64,000 nt of DNA, from the NCBI RefSeq assembly GCF_001422545.1, contig NZ_LMLE01000007.1, positions 372,001-436,000 of the forward strand, given 5' to 3'. Positions 8,267 to 18,384 of the stretch are shown in pieces. The translations under genes were made by a program, and so were the position numbers. How positions within the stretch are numbered: position 1 is the first letter of the stretch; each line of letters opens with the position of its first letter. The notes beneath the pieces are model-generated. The model was not told where the DNA came from. It made no database searches and saw only the letters and a program-made list of their open reading frames with translations. Source of the stretch: Pedobacter sp. Leaf41. Lineage in GTDB: Bacteria; Bacteroidota; Bacteroidia; Sphingobacteriales; Sphingobacteriaceae.

Positions 8267-9271
8267 ATGAAAAATCAACATATTGCCGGTGCACCAACGC
8301 CCTGGCAACGCCTAGTACGCATGCTCCATTTGGAGCGAAAAACCATCAATTACATCTATGTATATGCGTTACTGATAGGCTTAATTGGATTATCTCTACC
8401 TCTGGGAACGAGTGCAGTTTTTAACTTACTATCTAATGGAGCTGTTTACAGTTCAACCTATATTCTTATCGCAGTAATCCTGGTGGGCATTGTAATCGGT
8501 GGAATTTTATTAATTGGTCAACTTACGTTGGTAGAATTTTTAGAGCAAAAGATTTTTACGAAGGCGGCATTAGAATTTGCATTTCGTTTACCTAGGATAA
8601 AAAAGAAAGCGCTGGAAGGTGAGAACCCCTCCGAATTAATTAATCGTTTCTTCGATATTTTAACCATTCAAAAAGGCTTAACAAAATTACTGGTGGACAT
8701 TATTGCGGCTGGAGTCCAGATATTCTTTAGCGTAATTTTGTTATCGTTCTATCATCCTGTTTTTATGGCCTTCGGGACATTTGTATTGTTTGTAATTGTT
8801 TTGGTGTTGGTGCTATATTATCGTCGTGGTGTACAAACCAGCATGGAAGAATCGAGCTATAAATATGAGGTGGTAGCTTATTTGGAAGAGATTGCCGGAG
8901 ATTTAGACACTTATCGCCAAAGCAGTTCGAAAAGAAAGGAAATTATAGATCGCACTGATGAAATTACCGCAAATTATATCCAAGCCCGTAACGATCATTT
9001 CACCGTTTTAAGAAACTTTTTTATGAGCGCAGTGGCATTGCGTACCGTTTTAATGGGAGCACTACTACTAATGGGATCTTATTTTGTAGTAGAACGACAA
9101 ATCACTTTTGGCCAGTTTGTGGCCGCAGAAGTGATTATCGTACAAATTAGTTATGCAATTGAGAAGTTAATGACCAATTTAAATACGGTATTTGATATGG
9201 TTACCGGAAGTGAAAAATTAGCCGTAGTAACCGATTTAGAATTAGAGGAAGGAGACTTGAACCATGGGTAA
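8267..9271 (+). CDS. ABC exporter membrane domain lacking its ATPase
   Basis: A 334-residue inner-membrane protein with about six predicted transmembrane helices (residues about 30-60, 65-95, 140-165, 165-190, 255-280 and 285-310), matching the ABC_membrane domain of type I exporters. The protein stops at KLAVVTDLELEEGDLNHG, which is where such exporters pass into the nucleotide-binding domain. No Walker A, signature or Walker B follows, and the next gene starts 8 bp before the stop. It is first in an operon with HlyD and TolC genes. Because the translocator lacks its own ATPase, it must borrow one or work differently. The overlap with the next gene argues against a sequencing truncation. Confidence 0.8.
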   Translation: MKNQHIAGAPTPWQRLVRMLHLERKTINYIYVYALLIGLIGLSLPLGTSAVFNLLSNGAVYSSTYILIAVILVGIVIGGILLIGQLTLVEFLEQKIFTKAALEFAFRLPRIKKKALEGENPSELINRFFDILTIQKGLTKLLVDIIAAGVQIFFSVILLSFYHPVFMAFGTFVLFVIVLVLVLYYRRGVQTSMEESSYKYEVVAYLEEIAGDLDTYRQSSSKRKEIIDRTDEITANYIQARNDHFTVLRNFFMSAVALRTVLMGALLLMGSYFVVERQITFGQFVAAEVIIVQISYAIEKLMTNLNTVFDMVTGSEKLAVVTDLELEEGDLNHG

Positions 9272-10628
9272 AATTAGCAACAATTTGGCTCAGATTAAAA
9301 ATTGGGAAGAGCTTTCAACGCATGCAAATAGCAGAATTATTGATGCCAAAGGCTCGAAACGCTTAGGGAAAGTTGCACTGTTTGTACTTGTTTTCTTCAT
9401 CATCCTTCTATTTCTTCCATACCGGCAAACGATACCTGGACGAGGTACAGTTACCGCTTTGCGGCCTGAAGACAGACCTCAAACCGTACAGAATCAGATT
9501 GGAGGAAGAATTGAACATTGGGCAGTGAGAGAAGGCCAGGAAGTAAAAAAAGGAGATACCATTTTAGTGATCTCGGAAACGAGCCAGTCGTACTTCGACC
9601 CAGAATTACCCACCCGCTTAAATGAGCAATTAGATGCAAAACGCGGAAGCGAAACAGCAGCGGCACAAAAAATGGACGCCACCAGATCTCAAATTGATGC
9701 ATTGAGCGATGGCTTGCGTTTTCAAATGAAAGCTGCAGAAAACAAGGTTCTTCAGGCCAGGAACTACTTAAGCATAGATAGTGCAGATCTTTTAGCTGTT
9801 CAAAAATTTTATGAAACTGCAAAAGCTCGTTTAGAACGATATGAAGCAGGTTACAAAAATGGGCTGTTCTCTTTAACAGATATCGAAACCCGTAGATTAA
9901 AATTACAAGAAGACAATGCAAAAGTCATCAGCCAGCAAAATAAGTTGGGTAACTCCCGCCAAAATCTATTGAATTCGATAATCGAACTGGATAATATCAG
10001 GGCGAAGTATCAAGAATCATTAGCAAAAGCACAGTCAGATATGAGTTCGGCCATTTCTAGCAGGGCAAGTGCGCAGGGTGAAATTGCCAAATTGAGAAAC
10101 GATATTTCCAACATTAATGTAAGGAGAAGTTTATACGTTGTTCGTGCACCACAAAACGGATATGTAGTAAAAACACTTAAGGCGGGTATTGGCGAAAATA
10201 TAAAAGAAGGAGAATCAGTAGCCACCTTGCAACCAAAATCGCCTATGGTAGCAGCAGAATTATACGTGAGCGCCATGGATGTTCCACTTATTCTAGATAC
10301 CAGCAATGTGCGTTTGCAATTTGAAGGTTGGCCATCTGTTCAATTTTCGGGCTGGCCATCTGTTGCTGTGGGTACCTTCGCTGGCCAAATATTCTCCATT
10401 GATAAAGTGAGCAGTCCTGACGGAAAATATCGTGTTTTAATTAGCCAAACCAATCCTGTACCTATAAATGATGAGCCCTGGCCACCGCAATTACGACAGG
10501 GATCTGGTGTTTTCGGTCGCATCATTCTTCGATCTGTTCCATTATGGTATGAAATCTGGCGGCAACTTAATGGTTTCCCTCCAAGTTTAGAAAGAGAACC
10601 TCCAAAAAGTTTGACAGATACAAAATAA
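9264..10628 (+). CDS. HlyD-family periplasmic adaptor (membrane fusion protein)
   Basis: 454 residues. After a short cytoplasmic segment there is one membrane helix (VALFVLVFFIILLFLP, about 33-50). A split biotinyl-lipoyl half follows (GRIEHWAVREGQEVKKGDTIL, about 83-103), then a long coiled-coil hairpin (about 120-285) that contacts the TolC-like protein, and the second lipoyl half (VVRAPQNGYVVKTLKAGIGE, about 295-315). A short duplication with two GWPSV motifs lies near 355-367. It overlaps the ABC membrane gene by 8 bp and precedes the TolC gene by 12 bp. It bridges inner membrane and outer-membrane channel in a type I-like export system. Confidence 0.88.
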   Translation: MGKISNNLAQIKNWEELSTHANSRIIDAKGSKRLGKVALFVLVFFIILLFLPYRQTIPGRGTVTALRPEDRPQTVQNQIGGRIEHWAVREGQEVKKGDTILVISETSQSYFDPELPTRLNEQLDAKRGSETAAAQKMDATRSQIDALSDGLRFQMKAAENKVLQARNYLSIDSADLLAVQKFYETAKARLERYEAGYKNGLFSLTDIETRRLKLQEDNAKVISQQNKLGNSRQNLLNSIIELDNIRAKYQESLAKAQSDMSSAISSRASAQGEIAKLRNDISNINVRRSLYVVRAPQNGYVVKTLKAGIGENIKEGESVATLQPKSPMVAAELYVSAMDVPLILDTSNVRLQFEGWPSVQFSGWPSVAVGTFAGQIFSIDKVSSPDGKYRVLISQTNPVPINDEPWPPQLRQGSGVFGRIILRSVPLWYEIWRQLNGFPPSLEREPPKSLTDTK

Positions 10629-10640
10629 AGAAGCAGTAAG

Positions 10641-12110
10641 ATGAACATAAAATTGAAAAGCTTTTCTGTCTGCTTAATATGGTTTTTGTTAATAAGCCAA
10701 ATTAGTGTTGCACAGCTAAAGCCGAATGTGGTTGTTAAAAAAAGTTACGATACCGCCCGTGTTTTCTCTTTGGAAGATTTACAAATGCTGGTATTTAAAT
10801 ACCATCCAATTATTAAACAAGCGGCATTATTAAGTGAGGCTGCACGGGCTAATGTTTTGCAGTCGCTGGGCTATTTTGACCCTACACTAAAAGCAGGCTT
10901 CGCCAGAAAGTTGTTTGGAAACACTGAGTATTATAATAAATGGGATAGCGAGCTTAAAATTCCTTTATGGTTGGCCGGTGCGGATTTAAAAGTTGGTTAC
11001 GACCGCAACGTTGGAACTTACGTTAATCCGGAGAGTCAAACCAATTCACAGGGTTTATCGGCAATTGGCATCAGCATTCCACTAGGACAAGGTTTAATTA
11101 TTGATGCCCGTCGAAATACCTTGCGCCAATCGAAAATTATGGTGGAATATGCAGAAGCTGATCAACTGAAACAAATAAATAGTGTTTGGTATGCCGTGGC
11201 CAAAGATTATTGGAACTGGTATTATGCTTATAAGCAATATGAGTTGATTGAGGAAGGACTTGATTTAGCCGACCGACGGTTTAAGGCATTAGGTACGCAA
11301 ACCATATTGGGAGATAAACCTGCTATTGATTCAGTAGAAGCTTATATCACCGTGCAGGAAAGGATGATCCAGCGGGCCAAATCAGCAATAGAGCTGCAAA
11401 ACGCCCGATTGGTTTTATCAAATCACCTTTGGAATGAAGATGGAAATCCATTGGAATTACCTGCGGACGCTATTCCGCAAAATGCAACCGAAATCCCTGC
11501 TAAACTAAACCCATTAATTTTGGATTCGCTATTGGGTCAATCAGCAAACCAACATCCAGAATTGGTAAAGTTGCGCACAAAAGGTGCTCAATTAGCCATT
11601 GAACGAAGTTACCGCCAGGAATTGCTGAAACCTAAACTAAATGTTATTGGTAATTTAATTTCAAACAGAACCAGTTTTAACAGTAATATTCCGGGTTACT
11701 ATGATTTTAACTGGAGCAATTATAAGTTAGGGATCGAATTTGCTTTCCCGTTATTTTTACGATCTGAACGTGGTAAGCTTAGAGAAGTAAAAATAAAACA
11801 GCAAGAGCTAAATTTTGAAGTACAGCAATTTGGAAGGGAAATTAGAAATAACATCGTAGCATCATACAATGACGTTGCTGCCTACTCCGCTCAATTGGCT
11901 CTTCAACAAAAAAGTATAGAGAATCAGCAAATTTTGGTTAGCGGCGAAAACCAAAAATTTACACTCGGGGAAAGTAACTTGTTTTTAATTAACAGTAGAG
12001 AAACAAAGTTAATCGACATGAAAATTAAACAAGAAAGTATGATTTCGAGTTACCAAAAAACGATAGCCGAGCTTTACTACAAAGCAGGTACAAGACAGCT
12101 ACAAAATTAA
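10641..12110 (+). CDS. TolC-family outer-membrane channel protein
   Basis: 489 residues with a signal peptide (ending about VAQL at 25) and two OEP-type halves. The first is rich in long helices around residues 55-240, the second around 290-480. QSANQHPELVKLRTKGAQL and the matching first-half stretch FKYHPIIKQAALLSEAARAN are typical repeat starts. The glycine-rich beta segments (LGQGLIIDARRN) suit the trans-outer-membrane barrel. It is last in the three-gene export operon and ends 33 bp from the convergent regulator gene. The likely role is the outer-membrane exit duct for the HlyD/ABC pair. Confidence 0.88.
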   Translation: MNIKLKSFSVCLIWFLLISQISVAQLKPNVVVKKSYDTARVFSLEDLQMLVFKYHPIIKQAALLSEAARANVLQSLGYFDPTLKAGFARKLFGNTEYYNKWDSELKIPLWLAGADLKVGYDRNVGTYVNPESQTNSQGLSAIGISIPLGQGLIIDARRNTLRQSKIMVEYAEADQLKQINSVWYAVAKDYWNWYYAYKQYELIEEGLDLADRRFKALGTQTILGDKPAIDSVEAYITVQERMIQRAKSAIELQNARLVLSNHLWNEDGNPLELPADAIPQNATEIPAKLNPLILDSLLGQSANQHPELVKLRTKGAQLAIERSYRQELLKPKLNVIGNLISNRTSFNSNIPGYYDFNWSNYKLGIEFAFPLFLRSERGKLREVKIKQQELNFEVQQFGREIRNNIVASYNDVAAYSAQLALQQKSIENQQILVSGENQKFTLGESNLFLINSRETKLIDMKIKQESMISSYQKTIAELYYKAGTRQLQN

Positions 12111-12143
12111 AACAACCAGGTTTATTTCGGGATATTCCAATAG

Positions 12144-15100
12144 TTAATCTACAGGTATATCCCGTTTATATTTTTCAGCAAACTCTGTTGGCGTGAGTTC
12201 AAATTGTGTAAAAAAGCATTTACTAAAATACGAATGGGAGTTGAACCCTACCATGTAACCAATTTCTGAGATCGTATATTCTTGCTCTACCAATAACTTT
12301 GCAGCTGTTTTTAGCCTTATCAACCTGACGAACTCATTCGGTACGTGGCCAGTTTTAGCTTTAATTTTCTTGTATAAGCTCGATCGGCTTAAACCCACTT
12401 CCCTACCTAAATCTTCTACTGATAATTGTGGGTCGGAAATCCTGGCTTCTATTATCTGCGTAATTTTCTCAAGGAATTTTTTATCCCTATTGCCACTGAT
12501 TAAAATTTCAGTTCCTTCCAAGGGGCTTTGAGCAAAGCGTTGTCTCAAATTCGATTGCAGCTCCAACAGATTCTTGATGACTAAAGAAAGCTGTTTCCAC
12601 TTGAATGGTTTTGAGATATAAGCATCTGCCCCACTTTCCAATCCCTGTATTTCTGCATCAGTATTGGTTTTAGCCGTTAGCAGCACTACGGGCAAATGGC
12701 TGTAATCAATATCATTTTTTATTATTTTACAGAGCTCAATCCCGTCCATCACCGGCATCATCACGTCAGAAATAACTAAATCGACCTGATGATTATCCAG
12801 TTGTTTTAGCCCCTCTTTGCCATTTTTCGCTTTTAAAGTATGATAACCTTCAGCAATAAAACTTTTTACCAGAAAATCTAACAATGATGGATCATCTTCC
12901 ACTACCAACACTGTTTGTTTGCCCTCCCGGTCGTCATTTAAAGTGTCCAAGTCATCAGTGATGCTTATTTTGTTTTGAATAAACGGGATCAAAACGGTGA
13001 AAGTTGTTTTTACACCTTCCGAGCTTTGCACTTCCAACCTGCCGCCATGCTTTTCCGTTAATGATTTTGCTAAAGCAAGGCCAATCCCTGTTCCGCCTAA
13101 GTTTGTATATTGATGTTCTGCTGTAGAAACCTTGAAAAATTTCTTGAAAATTGAGTCCAATTGGGCTCTCGGAATCCCAATTCCATCATCCTCCACACTA
13201 ATGGAAATCATTTGTACGCCCTTTTCACTCGTGTACAAATCGTTAACTTTTATTTCCAGTTTCTCTCTTGCAAATTTAAACGCATTGATTAATAAATTGC
13301 TCAATATCTTCATCAAAGCTTCAGGGTCGGCGTTTACTTCTAATGTTTTGAAATGGCTTTGTACAGAAAACGCTAATTCGCGTTTGGTAGCAATTGGCGC
13401 AAAGCGATCGCGAATGCTGTTTATCAAATAAATGATTTCAATGGGTTCTGGGTGGATTTCGAAAATATCACTTTCAATCCGCCTGAAATCCAATAGTTGA
13501 TTAACTAACGTGAGCAACCGGTCTGAATTTTCTTCCATCACCTGTAACTGGCTCAAGCTTTCAGCGTCTTTTTCCTTTCGGGATAAAAGCCTTTCTAGCG
13601 GAGCGATAATTAACGATAATGGCGTACGGATTTCATGGGCCATAGCCGTGAAAAACTCGATTTTTTGTTTATAAAAATCCTGCTCATTTTTATTTTTAAG
13701 TCGCTCAAGTTTAATTTCATTGCGCTTACGTGCTTTCGCATAAACATATCTTCGCAGCCAAAAAGCACCCGAAATAAGGATCAGAAAATAAAAGATGTAA
13801 GCCGGTATGGTTTTATAAAATGGTGGCAGAATGGTAATTTTAATACTGGAAATCTTTCCCGTATCTGCGCCTAAATCATCAATTACTTTCACCTGAAAAC
13901 TATATTCACCCGCTGGAAGATTGGTATAAGTTGCCTTACGCTGACTGCCAACGTTATTCCAACCCTTATCAAAACCCTCCATTTTAAATGCGTATTGCAA
14001 TTTGTTAGGCGCTATGAAACTCAAAGAGGCATATTCGATACTCAAAACCGATTGATTGTGGTTTAACACCACCTCATCCGTATAATTAATGGAACGTTTT
14101 AGCGGACTGTTTTCATCATTTAAATCCAAATCTTTGTTAAATAATTGAAAGTTAGTAAATGAAACTTTCGGCGTAGCAGTACTACTTTGAACCTGGTTGG
14201 GATAAAAAGCATTAAAACCATTTATACCGCCAAAGTATAATTTGCCCGATGAATCTTTGTAATACGCCTTGTAATTATATTGCTGACTTTGAAGATTATC
14301 CCATTTACCAAAGCTCTTTTTTGCCTTCGTTTTAGGATCAAATTCAAACACCCCATTGTTGGTAGAAAACCACATTTTACCGAAATTGTCCTTTACGATG
14401 CCATAAATTACAGCACTTTTTATCCAGTTTTCATCATCGTACGATTTAAACTTACCCGTTTTCTTGTTCAGTACATTAAGGCCGCTTCCATCAGTTCCCA
14501 ACCAAAGATTACCTTCTCCATCATCCAGGATACAAATTACCTTGTTAGAACTTATAGCGCCTGGATTTTTCGAGTAAGCATACTGCGTAAGTTGATTATT
14601 CGGATCCATTCGAATCAATCCATTATCGTAAGTGGCAATCCATATAATATTGTCTGTATCCTGATAAACCTGATAAATACAGCTCTTTTCCAGGTTCTTT
14701 CCTTTTATTCTGATGAATCTGTCATTTTTTTCATCATAAAGATTCAAACCTGAAATGGTGGACACCCAGATTCTACCTTGCCGATCTTCTTCTATCGAAT
14801 AAACACTGTTATCACTTAAGGTGTTAGCATTATTCGGATCGCTTTTGTATCTTTTTATCTTCCCCGTTGCTGGATTTAAGATATTTAAACCGCCCGTGTA
14901 CATCCCAATCCAGATATTTCCAGATTTGCTTTTGTAAAGTGCATGAATGTTGTGGTATGATAGACTGTCTTGCCCTGCCGAAAACGGGAATTTCTTGAAA
15001 GTTTTATCAGCACTATTAAAAAAGTTCAAGCCACCATCTTCAGTTCCGATCCACATCTGGCCGGGCTTAGTTTCTAAAAATGCACTTACCGCATTTCCAG

Positions 15101-16172
15101 ATAGCGAATTTCTAACTCCCGATGGATAATAGAATTCAAAACCTGAGCTTCCCTCGTGGTAATAATTTAATCCGCCGAAATAGGTTCCTACCCAAATACC
15201 ACCTTCTTTATCTTTAAAAACGTTGTAAACGGCGTCGTCGTTGATACTGAATGGATCGTTATTTTTGTTTTGATAAACCGTAAAGCGATTATTTTTTCGG
15301 TCGAAGATGTTTAGGCCTTTTTCGGTGCCCAGACAAATGTAGCCAGGCTTGGGTTCATAAATCGTGCGAACAATATTGTCGCTAATCGAGTTTCCGGCAG
15401 ATTTTTGATAAATGGTAAACTGATTGGTTTGATGATTCCATAGGTTTAGACCGCCTGCCATCGTACCGATCCAGATATCGCCGTTGGCATCTTTATACAA
15501 ATCAAGAATTACGTTGCTGGATAACTTTGATGTTGAAGAAGTGGTGTAATGGCGAACTTGGAGTGTTTTGGGGTTTAAAACATCGATCCCCTTTCCATAG
15601 GTCCCCAGCCAGATGTCGCCGGTATTGTCCTGCAAAATTTTTGGCACTTCGTTCGATGAAATTTTAACAGCTGAGGAAGTGGAGAAATTGAGTAATCCCC
15701 GTGTTTTCGGCGTGTAACAGTAGATGCCATTCTCCTTGGTCGCAATCCAAATTTTTCCATCTTTGGAGCGCATGATATCGTTTATGAAAAAATTTTTGAG
15801 TGGTTTAAAGAGCGTAAATTTCTCAGTTTCTAAATTGAAAACATAAATACCTTCATCTGTTCCAATCCAAAATATTTTTGAATCGTATTTGAAAATTTTT
15901 CTGATGAAGTTATTTCCTATCGTGCCCGGAATCCCTTTTTGGTATTGAAAAGACTTGAAATCGTAGCCATCGAACCTGCTTAAACCATATTTGGTTCCAA
16001 ACCACATATAACCCTGATCATCTTGCTCAATATCCCAAATGGTATTGGCACACAGTCCATCACTAACGGTATAATGCCGAAAAAAAATCTTTTGGGCAAA
16101 TCCATTTTCGGTCAGAAAAAAACTAAAAAAAAGTAGCAGGGCTATCGCCCTGCTTAGTTTTTTGAATTTCAT
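12144..16172 (-). CDS. hybrid two-component regulator (HTCS) of the polysaccharide-utilisation locus
   Basis: About 1342 residues from the ATG at 16172 (MKFKKLSRAIALLLFFSFFL, signal peptide). A longer frame starting 8 codons upstream is less likely. The periplasmic part is a series of Reg_prop propeller repeats (IWIGT, MWFGT and LWLGT units, about 30-660) followed by a Y_Y_Y domain (about 690-780). A transmembrane helix (IPAYIFYFLILISGAFWL) leads to a HisKA segment MAHEIRTPLS with the phosphorylatable His at about 846, then an HATPase with DDGIGIP, a receiver with Asp at about 1136 in ISDVMMPVMDG, and an AraC-type HTH (VEDLGREVGLSRSSLYKK). It senses a breakdown oligosaccharide in the periplasm and activates the neighbouring PUL genes. 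Confidence 0.92.
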   Translation of the reverse strand: MKFKKLSRAIALLLFFSFFLTENGFAQKIFFRHYTVSDGLCANTIWDIEQDDQGYMWFGTKYGLSRFDGYDFKSFQYQKGIPGTIGNNFIRKIFKYDSKIFWIGTDEGIYVFNLETEKFTLFKPLKNFFINDIMRSKDGKIWIATKENGIYCYTPKTRGLLNFSTSSAVKISSNEVPKILQDNTGDIWLGTYGKGIDVLNPKTLQVRHYTTSSTSKLSSNVILDLYKDANGDIWIGTMAGGLNLWNHQTNQFTIYQKSAGNSISDNIVRTIYEPKPGYICLGTEKGLNIFDRKNNRFTVYQNKNNDPFSINDDAVYNVFKDKEGGIWVGTYFGGLNYYHEGSSGFEFYYPSGVRNSLSGNAVSAFLETKPGQMWIGTEDGGLNFFNSADKTFKKFPFSAGQDSLSYHNIHALYKSKSGNIWIGMYTGGLNILNPATGKIKRYKSDPNNANTLSDNSVYSIEEDRQGRIWVSTISGLNLYDEKNDRFIRIKGKNLEKSCIYQVYQDTDNIIWIATYDNGLIRMDPNNQLTQYAYSKNPGAISSNKVICILDDGEGNLWLGTDGSGLNVLNKKTGKFKSYDDENWIKSAVIYGIVKDNFGKMWFSTNNGVFEFDPKTKAKKSFGKWDNLQSQQYNYKAYYKDSSGKLYFGGINGFNAFYPNQVQSSTATPKVSFTNFQLFNKDLDLNDENSPLKRSINYTDEVVLNHNQSVLSIEYASLSFIAPNKLQYAFKMEGFDKGWNNVGSQRKATYTNLPAGEYSFQVKVIDDLGADTGKISSIKITILPPFYKTIPAYIFYFLILISGAFWLRRYVYAKARKRNEIKLERLKNKNEQDFYKQKIEFFTAMAHEIRTPLSLIIAPLERLLSRKEKDAESLSQLQVMEENSDRLLTLVNQLLDFRRIESDIFEIHPEPIEIIYLINSIRDRFAPIATKRELAFSVQSHFKTLEVNADPEALMKILSNLLINAFKFAREKLEIKVNDLYTSEKGVQMISISVEDDGIGIPRAQLDSIFKKFFKVSTAEHQYTNLGGTGIGLALAKSLTEKHGGRLEVQSSEGVKTTFTVLIPFIQNKISITDDLDTLNDDREGKQTVLVVEDDPSLLDFLVKSFIAEGYHTLKAKNGKEGLKQLDNHQVDLVISDVMMPVMDGIELCKIIKNDIDYSHLPVVLLTAKTNTDAEIQGLESGADAYISKPFKWKQLSLVIKNLLELQSNLRQRFAQSPLEGTEILISGNRDKKFLEKITQIIEARISDPQLSVEDLGREVGLSRSSLYKKIKAKTGHVPNEFVRLIRLKTAAKLLVEQEYTISEIGYMVGFNSHSYFSKCFFTQFELTPTEFAEKYKRDIPVD

Positions 16173-16223
16173 ATAATGGCTAGATAGAGCACACAATATA
16201 GCGATCTTTGCTGTGCAGAAGCA

Positions 16224-17300
16224 CTATTTTATATCATTAAGTTTTTTGATTACCTCAACCTCTTCCTTTTTGTAAGGTGTTCCGTCTTTTCTAAAAACTT
16301 CATGAAACCATTCTTTAGGTTCTTCGCCATTTGGTAGTGGCGTATCCCAGGCATATTTGGTATTTGATTTACCATCCACCAAACCCCAGTTAATGGCGCC
16401 GATATTTTCCTTTTTCAACATTGGCATCACCGTTTCAAAGCGACTACCTCTTGTACGAGCCATGTATTCGGTACAAATCATCGGCCTGCCATGAGATTTT
16501 AACATGTCGATAACGCGTTGATGCCATTGTGGTTCTTCATAGTCGTGGTAAGTAATTACATCAGAGTTTAAGGCCTGGAAGGCGTTCAGCTCTCTGTAAT
16601 CCCAGGCCCAAAGTCCGGCACTAATTGGCTGCTCCGGATTTACTGCTCGTGCCCATGTAAACACCGCCTTTAGTAAGGGATATGAGGTGGTCAGCTTACC
16701 TGAGTTTCCTGGCTCGTTGTACAAATCCCACAGCAAAATGCGTTTATCAGTTTTAAAACGGGTCATAACATCTTTTACATATTTCTCTAAAGCCGGAAAG
16801 TTTGCCTCATTTTTTGAATCTGGGTCGCCTGGATCCTGAACCCATCCCGAATTGTGAATACCCGGTTTTGGGGCAGGTTGCTTGCCGATTTTCGCCTGCT
16901 TGTTCCAGCAATCATCAAAAAACACAAAAATGGTTTTGATCTTGTGCTTATCAGCAATGCTGAGATATTGATCCATTCGCTTTTTGAAGCCTTCTTTATC
17001 CTGTTTCCAGGCCAGGCTGTGTAAATATACCCTCATGGTATTAAACCCGATGCTTTCTGCCCATCCCAATTCCTTATCAATGGTTGCCGCATCGAAAGTA
17101 TCTGCCTGCCACATTTCCAACTGATTGATGGCTGTGCTTGGCAAAAAATCTGCTCCGTTAATCCATTTATATTGTTTGTACCAGGCATTTGCCTTTTCTA
17201 TCGACCATACCTTTCCAACAACTGGTGTAGTTTCCTGAGCATTAGCCAAAGTGCTGATACCCAAAAAAGCTATTAATAAGTAACTGAAATATTTTTTCAT
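16224..17300 (-). CDS. secreted clan GH-A glycoside hydrolase (cellulase-like)
   Basis: 358 residues with a signal peptide (cleavage near LANAQ, about 21). The TIM-barrel carries the two clan GH-A glutamates: acid/base E196 in LLWDLYNEPGN and nucleophile E278 in MICTEYMAR. WINGADFLPSTAINQLEMWQ and IGFNTMRVYLH are typical of GH5-like proteins annotated as cellulase-family hydrolases or xylanases. The exact family cannot be settled by eye. It lies at the 3' end of the PUL, 36 bp after the GH43 gene, and probably cleaves a backbone or side-chain linkage of the target polysaccharide in the periplasm or outside the cell. Confidence 0.85.
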   Translation of the reverse strand: MKKYFSYLLIAFLGISTLANAQETTPVVGKVWSIEKANAWYKQYKWINGADFLPSTAINQLEMWQADTFDAATIDKELGWAESIGFNTMRVYLHSLAWKQDKEGFKKRMDQYLSIADKHKIKTIFVFFDDCWNKQAKIGKQPAPKPGIHNSGWVQDPGDPDSKNEANFPALEKYVKDVMTRFKTDKRILLWDLYNEPGNSGKLTTSYPLLKAVFTWARAVNPEQPISAGLWAWDYRELNAFQALNSDVITYHDYEEPQWHQRVIDMLKSHGRPMICTEYMARTRGSRFETVMPMLKKENIGAINWGLVDGKSNTKYAWDTPLPNGEEPKEWFHEVFRKDGTPYKKEEVEVIKKLNDIK

Positions 17301-17336
17301 GATGTAAATTTTAGCAGGACTTTTAAGCCCTATTGA

Positions 17337-18383
17337 TTATTTAGTTTGTGATGGAATTTGCAATTCCTGGCCGCTTTTTACAGGAACCCCGAAATTTGGC
17401 GAACCATCGACATTCCAGGTAAACTTTTGTGCCCTTGGCGATCGTTGTCCGCCGCAGCCTTGTCCGGGTGCCGAGTTTGCATGATATAAAATCCAGTCTT
17501 CTTTTCCATCAGGAGATTTAAAAAACGAATTATGCCCCGGAGCGTAAACGCCATTTTCTGGTGATTGCTTGAACACTGGTTGCTTGCTTTTTTCCCAGGA
17601 TGAAACATCCAAAAGATCTTTTCCTTTCAATGTGAGCATCCCCAAAGCATAAAAATCAGTCCAACAGCCACTCGCCGAATAAATTAAGAAAACCTTGTCT
17701 TTGTTGAACAAAATTTGTGGTCCTTCATTTACATCAACATGTGGCGGATTGCCAGGATCGTTTAAATCGCCATGTTTTTCCCATTCAAACTGTGGTGTAG
17801 AAATTTTATGTCTTGCGCCATCAATTGTCCAGGGGTTTTTCATTTTTGCAATATATATTTCTTGTTTCTGGTTGATGTCTCCCTCCCAGCCAGCCCAAAC
17901 CATATACAACTGTTTTTTGTAGGTAAAAACAGAACCATCGATAGCCCACTTATTGGTTGCATCGCCCACTTTTCCTTTAAAAATCCATTCTCCTTTTAGC
18001 GGATCTTTTGATGAGTTTTCAAGCACATACATCCGGTGGTTATTGTTGTTCCCATCATCAGCAGCAAAATACACGTACCATTTGCCCACAATAAAATGAA
18101 TTTCTGGTGCCCAAAGTTCTTTAGAATATGCCGTATTTGGCGGTGGAATAAAGATGGTTTTCTTTTCAGCCGTTTTTAAGTCAGCCAGATTTTTGGTTTT
18201 CCAAATGACCAGCTTGTTCTGCATGGAATGGGTATAATAGTAATAGCCATCTTTGTAAATGCTCCACGGATCGGCACCAGAAGGAAGCAAAGGATTAGTG
18301 AAGGTTTGCGCCAAACCTAGTTTTGCAACGAGAAGGATACAAACCGTAAGGGCAACTTTATATATTCTAAATTTTTTATTCAT
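17337..18383 (-). CDS. family 43 glycoside hydrolase
   Basis: About 348 residues from the ATG at 18383 (MNKKFRIYKVALTV, signal peptide to about residue 25). The five-bladed propeller of GH43 carries the three acids: D38 in SGADPWSIYKDG (base), D149 in WAIDGSVF (pKa modulator) and E220 in VNEGPQ (acid). A candidate start 9 codons upstream would overlap the preceding stop; the chosen ATG lies 1 bp after it. It is a close relative of the next gene and shares WAPE, LENSS, GPQ and GHNSFFKSPDGKE stretches. Arabinofuranosidase, arabinanase or xylosidase activity is expected. Confidence 0.9.
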   Translation of the reverse strand: MNKKFRIYKVALTVCILLVAKLGLAQTFTNPLLPSGADPWSIYKDGYYYYTHSMQNKLVIWKTKNLADLKTAEKKTIFIPPPNTAYSKELWAPEIHFIVGKWYVYFAADDGNNNNHRMYVLENSSKDPLKGEWIFKGKVGDATNKWAIDGSVFTYKKQLYMVWAGWEGDINQKQEIYIAKMKNPWTIDGARHKISTPQFEWEKHGDLNDPGNPPHVDVNEGPQILFNKDKVFLIYSASGCWTDFYALGMLTLKGKDLLDVSSWEKSKQPVFKQSPENGVYAPGHNSFFKSPDGKEDWILYHANSAPGQGCGGQRSPRAQKFTWNVDGSPNFGVPVKSGQELQIPSQTK

Positions 18384-18384
18384 A

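Noticed and set aside
9451..10306. Antisense frames inside the HlyD gene (e.g. 9451-9921, minus)
   Set aside because: They lie fully inside a well-supported gene on the other strand and show no protein-like features.
14280..14753. 157-residue frame antisense to the hybrid two-component regulator
   Set aside because: Overlaps the propeller repeats on the other strand; its composition reflects the repeated codons of that gene.
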